A DNA stretch of 33,429 bases from Algicola sp. (lineage in GTDB: Bacteria; Bacteroidota; Bacteroidia; Flavobacteriales; Flavobacteriaceae), in contig JAAEZL010000017.1 of NCBI GenBank assembly GCA_018222875.1, positions 6,050 through 39,478 of the forward strand, written 5' to 3'. How positions within the stretch are numbered: position 1 is the first letter of the stretch; every line of letters begins with the position of its first letter. The notes below the pieces were generated by a model that ran no database searches, was not told where the DNA came from, and saw nothing but the letters and a program-made list of their open reading frames with translations. Both the position numbers and the translations under genes were made by a program. Shown here in pieces: positions 9,986-18,133 of this stretch.

Positions 9986-10473
9986 AATGGTTTCGTCATC
10001 CAGACACCACATGAATAATGTCCTGTATTTCCTAAAGGTTTAGTCAGATGCTCAAATCCGAAGTCTTCATAAATATGAATAGCCGCTTTTAACTGGGAAG
10101 CCGATTCGATATAGCAGGTTTCATATCCGAAATTTTTAGCAGTTTTCAGGCATTTTTCAAAAAGTAGTTTTCCAAAACCCATACCTCTCACTTTTGGCGA
10201 AAAATACATCTTTTGAAGCTCACATACATTTCCGTCAAAATCTTTGAGTTGCTTTATTCCTGCACCTCCCAAAACTTCAGTTGCATCGGCAACAACGTAA
10301 TAAACTTCCCGTTCACCTTGATACGATTCGTACATAAAAGGTGTTTCAGCATCTTCATAAGCTGTTCCTTGTAAAGGTATTTTAAATTCCGGAAAACACC
10401 CTTTAATCACTGCTTCAATTTGCGGATTGTCTTCAGGTCGAATTTCTCGAATAACAATAGTATCTTTGCTCAC
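9982..10473 (-). CDS. GNAT-family N-acetyltransferase
   Basis: A 163-residue GCN5-related acetyltransferase. The acetyl-CoA pyrophosphate-binding motif A is clear as KVRGMGFGKLLFEKCL (about residues 93-108), followed by the family's C-terminal helix and strand, IHIYEDFGFEHL. The acceptor substrate cannot be inferred. The stop codon overlaps the prmC ATG by four bases, suggesting translational coupling. It diverges from the LEA-type gene, from which it is separated by 53 bases. Confidence 0.9.
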   Translation of the reverse strand: MSKDTIVIREIRPEDNPQIEAVIKGCFPEFKIPLQGTAYEDAETPFMYESYQGEREVYYVVADATEVLGGAGIKQLKDFDGNVCELQKMYFSPKVRGMGFGKLLFEKCLKTAKNFGYETCYIESASQLKAAIHIYEDFGFEHLTKPLGNTGHYSCGVWMTKPL

Positions 10474-10483
10474 TTTAATAGTC

Positions 10484-10491
10484 TATTTTTG
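10484..10491 (+). promoter_or_regulatory. Candidate -7 element upstream of the LEA-type gene and ribD
   Basis: TATTTTTG at 10484-10491 matches TAnnTTTG exactly and lies 35 bases before the ATG at 10527. A TTG at 10466-10468 is 15 bases upstream, somewhat closer than the usual -33 spacing. Confidence 0.45.
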
Positions 10492-10526
10492 CTCTGTGAA
10501 GATAGTATAAATCTTAAAATTCTAAC

Positions 10527-10982
10527 ATGAAGAAACTTATAATCTTATCAACACTGGTGCTTACTTTTTTATCCTGTTCGGTTAAAGAGAAGCCTGAATT
10601 TTTACGTGTTGAGAATCTACAAGTTTTAGAATCTACATCTCAAATCATAACAGTAACAGCTGATGCTTTATTTAGAAATCCGAATGACATTGGAGGCGAG
10701 CTAAAAACAGATGCCATTAAAGTATTTGTAAATGGTAATGAAATGGCCTCAGTATCAACCGAATTGTTTGAAGTACCAGCTAAAAAAGAGTTTTCAATTC
10801 CGCTCAAAGCAAACATTCCTACTGATAGTTTACTCAGCGATAAAAATTTGAGTGGCTTATTGGGAAGTCTATTTAATAAGACAATAAAAGTGCAATATAA
10901 AGGTGATATTAAATACAAGGTATTTGGCTTTTCTCATACCTATGCTGTTGATAAAACTGAACATCTTAATTTAAAATTTTAG
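10527..10982 (+). CDS. LEA type 2 family lipoprotein
   Basis: A 151-residue lipoprotein. The signal peptide ends TFLSC (Cys17). The mature part fits a single LEA14/WHy-like beta-sandwich: VTADALFRNPNDIGGELKTD carries the typical Asn-Pro-Asn turn, and KKEFSIPLKANIP and VQYKGDIKYKVFG follow as later strands. Members are thought to be structural or stress-related, but the role of the flavobacterial lipoprotein version is unknown. The stop is directly followed by the ribD TTG start, implying one transcript. Confidence 0.85.
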   Translation: MKKLIILSTLVLTFLSCSVKEKPEFLRVENLQVLESTSQIITVTADALFRNPNDIGGELKTDAIKVFVNGNEMASVSTELFEVPAKKEFSIPLKANIPTDSLLSDKNLSGLLGSLFNKTIKVQYKGDIKYKVFGFSHTYAVDKTEHLNLKF

Positions 10983-11987
10983 TTGAACACACACGAAACA
11001 TACATGCAACGTTGCATTCAGATTGCAAAAAACGGATTAGGCAGTACTGCTCCAAATCCTATGGTTGGTTGTGTGATTGTTTGTGATGATACCATTATTG
11101 GTGAAGGTTTTACAAGTGCTTATGGTGGTCATCATGCTGAAGTAAATGCAATTCATTCCGTAAAAAATAAAGCGTTATTGAAACAAGCAACGCTGTATGT
11201 TACACTTGAGCCTTGTTCGCATTTTGGTAAAACACCACCTTGTTCCGATTTGATCATTAAACATCAAATTCCGAACATCGTCATTGGTTGCATTGATGAC
11301 AATCCGGAAGTGTCAGGAAAAGGTATTGCCAAATTAAAAGCAAGTGGATGTAAGGTTAAAGTTGGTGTTTTAGAAAACGAATGTAAAACACATCACAAAC
11401 GTTTTTTTACATTTCACAATAAGAAACGACCTTATATTATTTTAAAATGGGCAGAAACCAGTGATGGATTCCTGGCTCCGAAAATCAAAGACAAGAAAGT
11501 ACCTGTGTGGATTACCAATGTGTATTCAAGGCAATTGGTTCATAAATGGAGAGCTGAAGAACACGCTATTTTAGTTGGAACTAATACGGTTTTAGAAGAT
11601 AACCCGAGTTTAACCGTTAGAGACTGGACAGGCAATAATCCAATTAGGCTTGTAATTGACAGGAATAACATATTATCAAAAGATCATGCTGTGTTTAACA
11701 GTGAAAGTCAAACCTTCATTATTTCAGAAAACGAAGTCAATTTCAAAAACCCTTTAGCACAGGAAGTCTGTAGCTTTTTACATTCAAAAGCGATTAACTC
11801 AGTTATTATTGAAGGTGGAGCACAAACGCTTCAAACCTTTATAAATGAAAATCTCTGGGATGAAGCTCGAGTTTTCACCGGAACTTCTGTGTTTAAAACT
11901 GGAATTAAAGCACCTAAGTTTTCAGGTAAAATAGTTTCCGAAGAATCAATCATCGACGATACATTAAAATATTATCAAAACACTTGA
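10983..11987 (+). CDS. ribD: Riboflavin biosynthesis deaminase/reductase RibD
   Basis: Bifunctional enzyme that deaminates the pyrimidine product of GTP cyclohydrolase II and then reduces its ribosyl chain, on the way to riboflavin and FAD. The deaminase domain has the zinc ligands in GGHHAEVNA (His51, Glu53 as the proton shuttle), EPCSH (Cys78) and TPPCSD (Cys87). The reductase domain begins near residue 150 (KKRPYIILKWAETSDGF) and includes SVIIEGGAQTLQTF. The start is the TTG at 10983, immediately after the preceding stop; the leading MNTHETYMQRC fits flavobacterial RibD, while the ATG at 11004 would trim seven residues. A hairpin-forming repeat pair follows the stop. Confidence 0.96.
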   Translation: MNTHETYMQRCIQIAKNGLGSTAPNPMVGCVIVCDDTIIGEGFTSAYGGHHAEVNAIHSVKNKALLKQATLYVTLEPCSHFGKTPPCSDLIIKHQIPNIVIGCIDDNPEVSGKGIAKLKASGCKVKVGVLENECKTHHKRFFTFHNKKRPYIILKWAETSDGFLAPKIKDKKVPVWITNVYSRQLVHKWRAEEHAILVGTNTVLEDNPSLTVRDWTGNNPIRLVIDRNNILSKDHAVFNSESQTFIISENEVNFKNPLAQEVCSFLHSKAINSVIIEGGAQTLQTFINENLWDEARVFTGTSVFKTGIKAPKFSGKIVSEESIIDDTLKYYQNT

Positions 11988-11990
11988 AGA

Positions 11991-12063
11991 TGTCTCCTCG
12001 AGCGCAGTCGAGAGGTCTTCATTTAACATTAATAATTAGGTCTCGACTGCGCTCGACCAGACA
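11991..12063. repeat. Inverted pair of palindromic repeat A (copies 2 and 3)
   Basis: Two 26-base arms, 11991-12016 and 12038-12063, are reverse complements at 22 of 26 positions. They share the core CTCGACTGCGCTCGA (reverse complement CTCGAGCGCAGTCGA? differs only by strand: CGAGCGCAGTCGAG on the left arm). Each arm can also fold by itself. The mismatches come as CC/GG in one arm and GG/CC in the other, at positions that pair within each arm. The pair fills most of the 85-base gap between ribD and the HAD gene and could form a long hairpin in the mRNA, acting as a terminator or a 3' stabilising structure. Confidence 0.8.
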
Positions 12064-12072
12064 ATTTAAAAC

Positions 12073-12687
12073 ATGAAAATTAAAACAATCATATTCGATT
12101 TTGGAGATGTGTTCATCAATCTGGATAAAGCCGGCGCAATGCAAAACGCCTTAACTTTATTTGAGCTGGATGAATTCCCAGAAGATCTTATTGCAATTAA
12201 TACCTTATATGAACAAGGTTTAATTTCTTCAGAAGAATTTATAGAATTCTATACTGATAATTTCCCTAAACTGTCAGAAGAACAGATTACGAAAGCATGG
12301 AATTTTATTTTAAGAGATTTTCCTGAAACACGCTTAGAGTTTTTAAAACAACTAAAAGCAGAAAACAAGTACAAACTCATCCTGTTGAGTAACACAAACG
12401 ATATACATATTAATTGGGTTAAAGAACATGTTCCGTTTTATGAGGAATTTAAAAACTGTTTTGATCAATTTTATTTATCTCATGAGATTTTTTTAAGAAA
12501 GCCAAATGCTGATATTTATCAGTTTGTTTTAGATCAAAATAATTTAAAAGCTGAAGAGTGTTTGTTTATAGACGATACTAAAGATAATACAGATGCAGCT
12601 TCTAAACTCGGAATTCATACGTGGAATATTGACGAAACCAAGGAAGACATCACCAATTTATTCTCAATTAAAAAAGACTTGTTTTGA
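12073..12687 (+). CDS. HAD-superfamily hydrolase (subfamily IA, YihX-like)
   Basis: A 204-residue haloacid-dehalogenase-type phosphatase. The nucleophile is Asp9 in IIFDFGDVFINL; the second acidic position of the classic DxD is Gly, as in YihX-type members. Motif II is LLSNTND, motif III is the Lys in LRKPNADIYQF, and motif IV is LFIDDTKDN. Between motif I and II lies a helical cap (about residues 18-85). The substrate is probably a small phosphorylated metabolite, but it is not determined. The stop codon overlaps the TTG start of the EamA gene as TTGA, so the two are coupled. Confidence 0.9.
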   Translation: MKIKTIIFDFGDVFINLDKAGAMQNALTLFELDEFPEDLIAINTLYEQGLISSEEFIEFYTDNFPKLSEEQITKAWNFILRDFPETRLEFLKQLKAENKYKLILLSNTNDIHINWVKEHVPFYEEFKNCFDQFYLSHEIFLRKPNADIYQFVLDQNNLKAEECLFIDDTKDNTDAASKLGIHTWNIDETKEDITNLFSIKKDLF

Positions 12688-13547
12688 TCTACTTACTATT
12701 AAGCATAACGGCTTCTACGCTGATATTTATCATTTTTAAACTTCTTGATCGTTACAATATTGATACGCTGCAAACCATTGTTATAAATTATGTTGCAGCA
12801 TGTCTGTTTGGTATCTGGAGTTACGATCAACCCTTACATTTAGGTGAAATTATTGAATCTAAATGGTTGTTTGGAGCGATTGGTCTTGGGTTCTTATTTA
12901 TAGCAATTTTTAATGTTATGGCATTAACTGCACAACGTAACGGCCTTTCGGTAGCTTCCGTAGCGTCAAAAATGAGTGTCATTATTCCTGTAATTTTCGG
13001 AATATATGTCTATCACGAAAGTATAGGTGCTCAAAAAATAATTGGAATCATTTTAGCGCTTTTTGCCGTCTATTTAACTTCTGTAAGAGCAAAAACCACA
13101 AAAAATATTACAAAAGGACTTTGGTTACCAATTATCTTGTTTTTTGGTTCAGGCGTTATAGACACCTCAATAAAATATCTTGAAACAACGTATGTCACCG
13201 AAAACGGAATCCCTATTTTTTCAGCATCTATATTTGCGTTTGCCTTTATTATAGGCATAAGCATTCTTATTTTTAAATCCATTAAAAAACCTGTTAAACT
13301 GTCTTTCAAAGTCATTTTAGCAGGAAGCATTCTAGGCGTTGTAAATTACTTTTCTATCTATTATTTACTAAAAGCACTTAATCACGAAAGTCTCGAGAGT
13401 TCAACCTTATTCACAGTAAATAATGTAGCGATTGTCATGGTTTCGACACTTTTGGGTCTTATGGTTTTTAAAGAAACCATTTCTAAAACAAACTGGCTCG
13501 GCATTGTATTGGCTATAATTTCAATTGTATTAGTAACTTTGTCTTAA
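12684..13547 (+). CDS. EamA/DMT-family transporter
   Basis: A 287-residue membrane protein with about ten hydrophobic helices in two similar halves, the architecture of the drug/metabolite transporter superfamily. The halves begin near MIYLLLSITASTLIFIIFKL and KGLWLPIILFFGSGVIDTSI. Typical end-of-half motifs are VIFGIYVYHESIGAQKIIGI and LLGLMVFKETISKTNWLGI. The start is a TTG overlapping the HAD stop. The next gene begins immediately after its TAA. The substrate is unknown. Confidence 0.9.
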   Translation: MIYLLLSITASTLIFIIFKLLDRYNIDTLQTIVINYVAACLFGIWSYDQPLHLGEIIESKWLFGAIGLGFLFIAIFNVMALTAQRNGLSVASVASKMSVIIPVIFGIYVYHESIGAQKIIGIILALFAVYLTSVRAKTTKNITKGLWLPIILFFGSGVIDTSIKYLETTYVTENGIPIFSASIFAFAFIIGISILIFKSIKKPVKLSFKVILAGSILGVVNYFSIYYLLKALNHESLESSTLFTVNNVAIVMVSTLLGLMVFKETISKTNWLGIVLAIISIVLVTLS

Positions 13548-14168
13548 ATGACAGAAAAAGATACGTATAAAACGATTACCAAAGCCTCTCCTGAAGTGCT
13601 TTTTAAAGACAAAAACAGTAAGTTTTACGGTTATGCCTTTCCAGTGACTTCGGAAGAAGACATAAAAGCTCATATTGAAGATCTAAAAAAACAACACCAT
13701 CAGGCAAGACACTGGTGTTATGCGTATCAATTAGGAAAATCTGAAAGCGACTTTAGTTTTAGAGCCAATGACGATGGCGAACCTAATAACAGTGCAGGAA
13801 TGCCGATTTACGGGCAAATACAATCTTTTGAGGTGACAAATATTCTAATCGTGGTTGTTAGATATTTCGGAGGAGTTAAATTAGGTGTTAGCGGACTAAT
13901 TAATGCTTACAGAACAGGAGCACAAATGGCTTTAGAAGCCTCTAAAATTGTAGTGCGCACGATTAATGTAAAATATGCCATCACTTTTGATTACAAAAAC
14001 ATGAATAAAGTGATGCGTATCGTGAAAGAAAAAAATCTAAAGATTATCGACCAAACTTTAGAATTACGATGTGAACTTATAATTTCAGTACGACTGAAAG
14101 AGGCATCCTCAATTTTTGAAATCTTTGACCGTCTTTATGAAATTGATATCAAAACTTTGAACGATTAA
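13548..14168 (+). CDS. YigZ/IMPACT family protein
   Basis: A 206-residue protein of the UPF0029 (IMPACT/YigZ) family. The N-terminal domain carries the signature NNSAGMPIYGQIQ and the conserved VVVRYFGGVKLGVSGLINAY (about residues 83-123). The shorter C-terminal part is the ferredoxin-like DUF1949-type domain. Eukaryotic IMPACT regulates Gcn1/Gcn2; the bacterial function is not established. There is no gap to the EamA gene. Its TAA overlaps the stop codon of the opposing thioesterase by four bases. Confidence 0.93.
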   Translation: MTEKDTYKTITKASPEVLFKDKNSKFYGYAFPVTSEEDIKAHIEDLKKQHHQARHWCYAYQLGKSESDFSFRANDDGEPNNSAGMPIYGQIQSFEVTNILIVVVRYFGGVKLGVSGLINAYRTGAQMALEASKIVVRTINVKYAITFDYKNMNKVMRIVKEKNLKIIDQTLELRCELIISVRLKEASSIFEIFDRLYEIDIKTLND

Positions 14169-14575
14169 ATTTGCAGTTTGTCTAAAATATAATCCGGACA
14201 TCTTGTAGGCCTATTCTTATGTATATCCATAAATACCAAAACTGAATTTCCCGTTGTTAAAATTTCATCATTCTCATTTAAAATTTCATAATCAAATTCA
14301 ATTTTTGCTGTTGGTTTTTTTACAAGTTTAGTTTTCACTTTAATAAGATCATCATAACACGCTGACTTTTTGTAATTTATAACCAAACTCACAACTGGAA
14401 GCATAATTCCTTCCTCCTCCATTTTCTTGTAAGAAAAACCCATTTTACGTAACCATTCTGTTCGACCAATTTCAAAATACTGAGCATAATTGCCATGATA
14501 AACAACTCCCATTTGATCGGTTTCACCATAACGTACTCTAAATTGTATTTCATCAGGTTTAGTGAGATTCGTCAT
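14165..14575 (-). CDS. Acyl-CoA thioesterase, YbgC/4-hydroxybenzoyl-CoA thioesterase type
   Basis: A 136-residue hot-dog-fold thioesterase that hydrolyses acyl-CoA or acyl-ACP. The catalytic Asp20 lies in YGETDQMGVVYHGNY, followed by the long helix YAQYFEIGRTEWLRKMG. The strands EFDYEILNENDEILTTG and NSVLVFMD complete the fold. It is transcribed away from dnaA, from which it is separated by 191 bases, and it converges on YigZ. The physiological acyl substrate cannot be read from the sequence. Confidence 0.9.
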   Translation of the reverse strand: MTNLTKPDEIQFRVRYGETDQMGVVYHGNYAQYFEIGRTEWLRKMGFSYKKMEEEGIMLPVVSLVINYKKSACYDDLIKVKTKLVKKPTAKIEFDYEILNENDEILTTGNSVLVFMDIHKNRPTRCPDYILDKLQI

Positions 14576-14702
14576 CGTTATTGATATTTTTTTTGTAAAT
14601 TCGACACGATTTAAACATGAGGAAAAATTTCTAGAAAATCAACACCTTTTGATTTTTTTATTAAAAAATTTGTTCACATATTTGTCATGTAAAAATTAAC
14701 CC

Positions 14703-14729
14703 AGAGAAACCCGAATTTCTCTTTTTTTT
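14703..14729 (+). terminator. Terminator-like hairpin in the dnaA leader
   Basis: AGAGAAA (14703-14709) pairs with TTTCTCT (14716-14722) around a 6-base loop and is followed by seven T residues. This is the shape of a weak intrinsic terminator, yet it sits 37 bases before dnaA on the same strand. It could end read-through into dnaA, attenuate dnaA, or be fortuitous in this T-rich region. Confidence 0.4.
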
Positions 14730-14766
14730 GCTAACTAACTAACAACAAAAAAATTACACTTAGAGA

Positions 14767-16194
14767 ATGGATATAACTGCGCAATCGGTTTGGAATAACT
14801 GCCTGTCTTTTATTAAGGACAATATTCAACCTCAAGCCTACAAAACCTGGTTTGAGCCAATAATAGCAGTGAAACTTACAGATAACGCATTAAGCATTCA
14901 GGTACCAAGTAAATTTTTCTATGAGTGGCTTGAAGAACACTATGTGAAAATTCTAAAAGTTGCTTTAACAAAACAATTAGGTGAAACAGCCAAATTGGTA
15001 TATGTTATCAAAATGGAAAACACCTATGGTAACAAACAACCATTTACTGAAAAAATTCCCAGCTCTAATAGAGGTGCAATGAAATCTCAAGATGTTGATG
15101 TGCCTCTCAATAATAAAAACCCGGAATTAAAAAATCCTTTTATCATACCTGGTATTCGTAACGTCAAAATCGAATCTCAATTAAATCCAAATTACAGTTT
15201 TGAAAATTTTTTAGAAGGTGATTCTAACAGATTGGCCAGAAATGCTGGATTAGCAGTTGCTAACAAACCAGGTGGTACATCCTTTAATCCGTTATTGATT
15301 TTTGGAGGTGTTGGTTTAGGTAAAACACATTTAGCTCATGCTATTGGTGTTGACATTAAAGATAAATATCCAGAAAAAACCGTATTGTATATTTCTGCTG
15401 AAAAATTCACACAACAATATATTGATTCGGTAAAAAAGAATAATAGAAATGATTTCATTCACTTCTACCAAATTATTGATGTTCTAATTATTGACGATGT
15501 TCAGTTCCTTTCCGGGAAATCGGGAACTCAAGATGTGTTCTTCCATATTTTTAATCATTTACATCAAAACGGGAAACAGGTCATTTTAACCAGTGACAAA
15601 GCTCCTGTTGACATGCAAGATATTGAACAACGCTTATTATCGCGTTTTAAATGGGGACTTTCCGCAGAGCTTCAGAGTCCGGACTTTGAAACCAGAGTCT
15701 CTATTTTAAAGAACAAACTCTATCGTGATGGTGTTGAAATGCCTGATGATATTATTGAATACGTTGCCAAACATATAAAGACAAATGTTCGTGAATTGGA
15801 AGGTGCTATCATATCTTTAATTGCACAATCGTCTTTCAATAAAAAAGAAATTACTGTAAGTCTGGCTAAAGAAATAGTTGAGAAATTCGTTAAGAATACA
15901 AAACGAGAAGTCTCTATCGATTACATTCAAAAAGTCGTATCAGATTATTTCCAGATGGATGTCAGTACACTTCAATCTAAAACCCGTAAACGTCACATTG
16001 TGCAGGCAAGACAATTGGCCATGTTTTTTGCTAAAAAATACACCAAGGCTTCATTAGCAAGTATTGGTTCGCAAATAGGAAAACGTGATCACGCAACAGT
16101 TCTTCATGCTTGTAAAACTGTAGATAACTTATCTTCAACAGACAAACAATTCAGAAAGTACGTTGAAGATCTTTCTAAGAAATTATCTTTATAA
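14767..16194 (+). CDS. dnaA: Chromosomal replication initiator DnaA
   Basis: AAA+ ATPase that opens the replication origin. The 475-residue protein has domain I (about 1-85, VWNNCLSFIKDNIQPQAYKTW), a variable linker, and a domain III with Walker A GGVGLGKT (180-187) and Walker B LIIDD (240-244). Sensor and arginine-finger regions follow (QRLLSRFKWGL). The DNA-binding domain IV near the C-terminus contains QIGKRDHATVLHACKTV, the DnaA signature. The 191-base upstream region shows no clear DnaA boxes. The next gene starts nine bases downstream. Confidence 0.98.
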   Translation: MDITAQSVWNNCLSFIKDNIQPQAYKTWFEPIIAVKLTDNALSIQVPSKFFYEWLEEHYVKILKVALTKQLGETAKLVYVIKMENTYGNKQPFTEKIPSSNRGAMKSQDVDVPLNNKNPELKNPFIIPGIRNVKIESQLNPNYSFENFLEGDSNRLARNAGLAVANKPGGTSFNPLLIFGGVGLGKTHLAHAIGVDIKDKYPEKTVLYISAEKFTQQYIDSVKKNNRNDFIHFYQIIDVLIIDDVQFLSGKSGTQDVFFHIFNHLHQNGKQVILTSDKAPVDMQDIEQRLLSRFKWGLSAELQSPDFETRVSILKNKLYRDGVEMPDDIIEYVAKHIKTNVRELEGAIISLIAQSSFNKKEITVSLAKEIVEKFVKNTKREVSIDYIQKVVSDYFQMDVSTLQSKTRKRHIVQARQLAMFFAKKYTKASLASIGSQIGKRDHATVLHACKTVDNLSSTDKQFRKYVEDLSKKLSL

Positions 16195-16203
16195 CATAGT
16201 ATT

Positions 16204-16668
16204 ATGACTCGTATTTTAATGGTTTGTTTAGGCAATATCTGTCGATCACCATTAGCGCATGGCATTCTCGAATCAAAACTACCTTCCGATAAATTTTATG
16301 TAGATTCAGCCGGAACTGCCAACTATCATGTAGGAGACTCACCAGATCATCGTTCAATAGCTGTTGCAAAATCGCATGGAATAGACATTGCTCATCAACG
16401 TGGAAGACAATTCAAAACATCTGATTTTGATACTTTTGATTACATTTTTACTATGGATGATTCTAATTATCAAAATGTTATTGCATTAGCAAGAAATTCG
16501 CGTGACATAGCTAAAGTGAAATCAATTTTAGAAGTAGATGACACAATCAAAGCTACTTATGTTCCTGATCCTTATCATGGAGAGAATTCTGACTTCCAGA
16601 ATGTTTTTCGACTTTTAGATAAAGCATGTCAATCCTTATCTGAAAAGTTACAAAACACTGGTTTATAG
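16204..16668 (+). CDS. Low-molecular-weight protein-tyrosine phosphatase
   Basis: A 154-residue phosphatase of the arsenate-reductase-like LMW-PTP fold. The P-loop is CLGNICRS, with nucleophile Cys8 and Arg14. The general-acid Asp lies in VPDPYHG near residue 120. In between is the usual helix-loop region with TMDDSNYQNV. It dephosphorylates phosphotyrosine or similar substrates in the cytoplasm; bacterial relatives often act on exopolysaccharide tyrosine kinases, but no such kinase is in view. It lies nine bases after dnaA, an arrangement I associate with flavobacteria. Confidence 0.94.
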   Translation: MTRILMVCLGNICRSPLAHGILESKLPSDKFYVDSAGTANYHVGDSPDHRSIAVAKSHGIDIAHQRGRQFKTSDFDTFDYIFTMDDSNYQNVIALARNSRDIAKVKSILEVDDTIKATYVPDPYHGENSDFQNVFRLLDKACQSLSEKLQNTGL

Positions 16669-16738
16669 GAATTTTCTCTAATCAATTATTAGTTTTTTTG
16701 TATTTTTAACAAAATTGATTCTTAAAAACCATACTGCT

Positions 16739-18130
16739 ATGAAAAAAATTACACTATTATTCATGTGCATCATTTATGCATCAAGCTATTCTCAAGACAT
16801 TGAATTAGAGATGTTTGCCACTGGATTTTCTAGTCCAGTAAACGTAAAACATGCAGGTGACGATAGACTTTTTGTTGTAGAACGCTCAGGTGTTATAAAA
16901 ATTTTAAATGCTGATGGCACAACAAATTCAACCTCATTTTTAGATATTAGTGGCAGAGTTACCAGTGGTGGTGAGCAAGGTCTTTTGGCTATGGCGTTTC
17001 ATCCCAATTACTCAGCCAATGGCTATTTTTATGTCAATTACATTAATAGTTCAGGAGACACTGTAATCTCAAGGTTTACAAGAGCTACTGCTGACACTGC
17101 TGATGACAATTCTGAACTTATTTTAATGACCATATCACAACCCTTCGGAAATCATAATGGAGGTGATATGCATTTCGGTACTGATGGCTATTTATATATT
17201 TCAACAGGAGATGGAGGCTCTGGAAATGATCCAGGAAACAGAGCTCAAGACCTAGGTTTATTACTAGGAAAAATACTTCGTATTGATGTGGATGGCACAA
17301 GTAATGGAAATTATGGAATACCACCAGACAATCCATTTGTTGGCAACTCTACAGCTCTAGATGAAATCTGGGCTTATGGTTTAAGAAACCCTTGGAAATG
17401 GTCATTTGACAGAGATAATGGAGATATGTGGATTGCAGACGTTGGTCAAAGTGCCAGAGAAGAAATAAATAAAGTTCCTGCTTCTAGTACAGGTGGAGAA
17501 AATTATGGCTGGAAATGTTATGAAGGCTCTATTATAGGAACTTTCGTAACCGGATGCGATGCGATTACTCACACACCTCCTGTAGCTGAATACAATTATG
17601 GAGGTACACCTTTTAAATGCTCCATAACAGGTGGCTACAGGTACAGAGGAACTTTACAATCCTCTTTAGAAGGATTTTATTTTTTCGCAGATTATTGCAG
17701 TGATCAAATTGGAATAGTAAGAGAAACTTCTCCTGATGTATTTCAACTCACTTTTGAAGATCAGTTTAATGGTGGGATTTCTGCTTTTGCTGAAGATGTT
17801 AATGGCGAATTATTTGTAGTTGGTCTGGTTTCTGGAACTATTTCAAGAATTATTGATGCCAATTTAAGTATTGATGAGGCAACCATTGAATCGGTAAAGA
17901 TGTTCCCTAATCCTTCAGATGCAGTAGTTAATTTTGATACAACTGGTACTTCATCACAAATCAACATGATTACATTTTATAACATTCTTGGTAAAACTGT
18001 TAAAACGGTTTCCGAATTTACAAATCAAAACATATCTATATCTACTAAAAACCTGCCTAGTGGGATTTATCTGGTTGAAATTTCAGGTATAAACGGAAAT
18101 AAAGATACTCGAAAACTTGTAGTGAATTAA
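16739..18130 (+). CDS. Secreted PQQ-type sugar dehydrogenase with T9SS sorting domain
   Basis: A 463-residue secreted protein (from the ATG at 16739; an in-frame TTG at 16715 would precede the signal peptide). After the signal peptide (KKITLLFMCIIYASSYSQ) comes a beta-propeller of the glucose/sorbosone dehydrogenase family. Family marks are QGLLAMAFHPNY, GGDMHFGTDGYLYISTGDGG and AYGLRNPWKWSFD. The last 75 residues, starting MFPNPSDAVVNF and ending with KLVVN, are a type A sorting domain of the type IX secretion system. It is probably exported to the cell surface to oxidise sugars. The PQQ cofactor is inferred from the family only. Confidence 0.92.
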   Translation: MKKITLLFMCIIYASSYSQDIELEMFATGFSSPVNVKHAGDDRLFVVERSGVIKILNADGTTNSTSFLDISGRVTSGGEQGLLAMAFHPNYSANGYFYVNYINSSGDTVISRFTRATADTADDNSELILMTISQPFGNHNGGDMHFGTDGYLYISTGDGGSGNDPGNRAQDLGLLLGKILRIDVDGTSNGNYGIPPDNPFVGNSTALDEIWAYGLRNPWKWSFDRDNGDMWIADVGQSAREEINKVPASSTGGENYGWKCYEGSIIGTFVTGCDAITHTPPVAEYNYGGTPFKCSITGGYRYRGTLQSSLEGFYFFADYCSDQIGIVRETSPDVFQLTFEDQFNGGISAFAEDVNGELFVVGLVSGTISRIIDANLSIDEATIESVKMFPNPSDAVVNFDTTGTSSQINMITFYNILGKTVKTVSEFTNQNISISTKNLPSGIYLVEISGINGNKDTRKLVVN

Positions 18131-18133
18131 GTT

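Noticed and set aside
9985-10012. Upstream ATG extending PrmC by nine residues
   Set aside because: The extension MWCLDDETI is unlike PrmC N-termini and would overlap the GNAT gene by 31 bases; the ATG at 9985 gives the common ATGA overlap.
12684-12720. Frameshift or fusion between the HAD hydrolase and EamA transporter
   Set aside because: Both proteins are complete by motif content; the four-base TTGA overlap is an ordinary coupled junction with a TTG start.
14165-14168. Overlapping convergent stop codons (also at 6164-6167)
   Set aside because: Two opposing genes sharing TTAA or TTAG at their stops is a normal consequence of compact gene packing and needs no special explanation.
14576-14766. 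Chromosomal origin (oriC) next to dnaA
   Set aside because: No clear TTATnCACA-type DnaA boxes were found; the nearest look-alike (TTGTTCACA) has two mismatches, and there is only one. An origin cannot be claimed from this gap.
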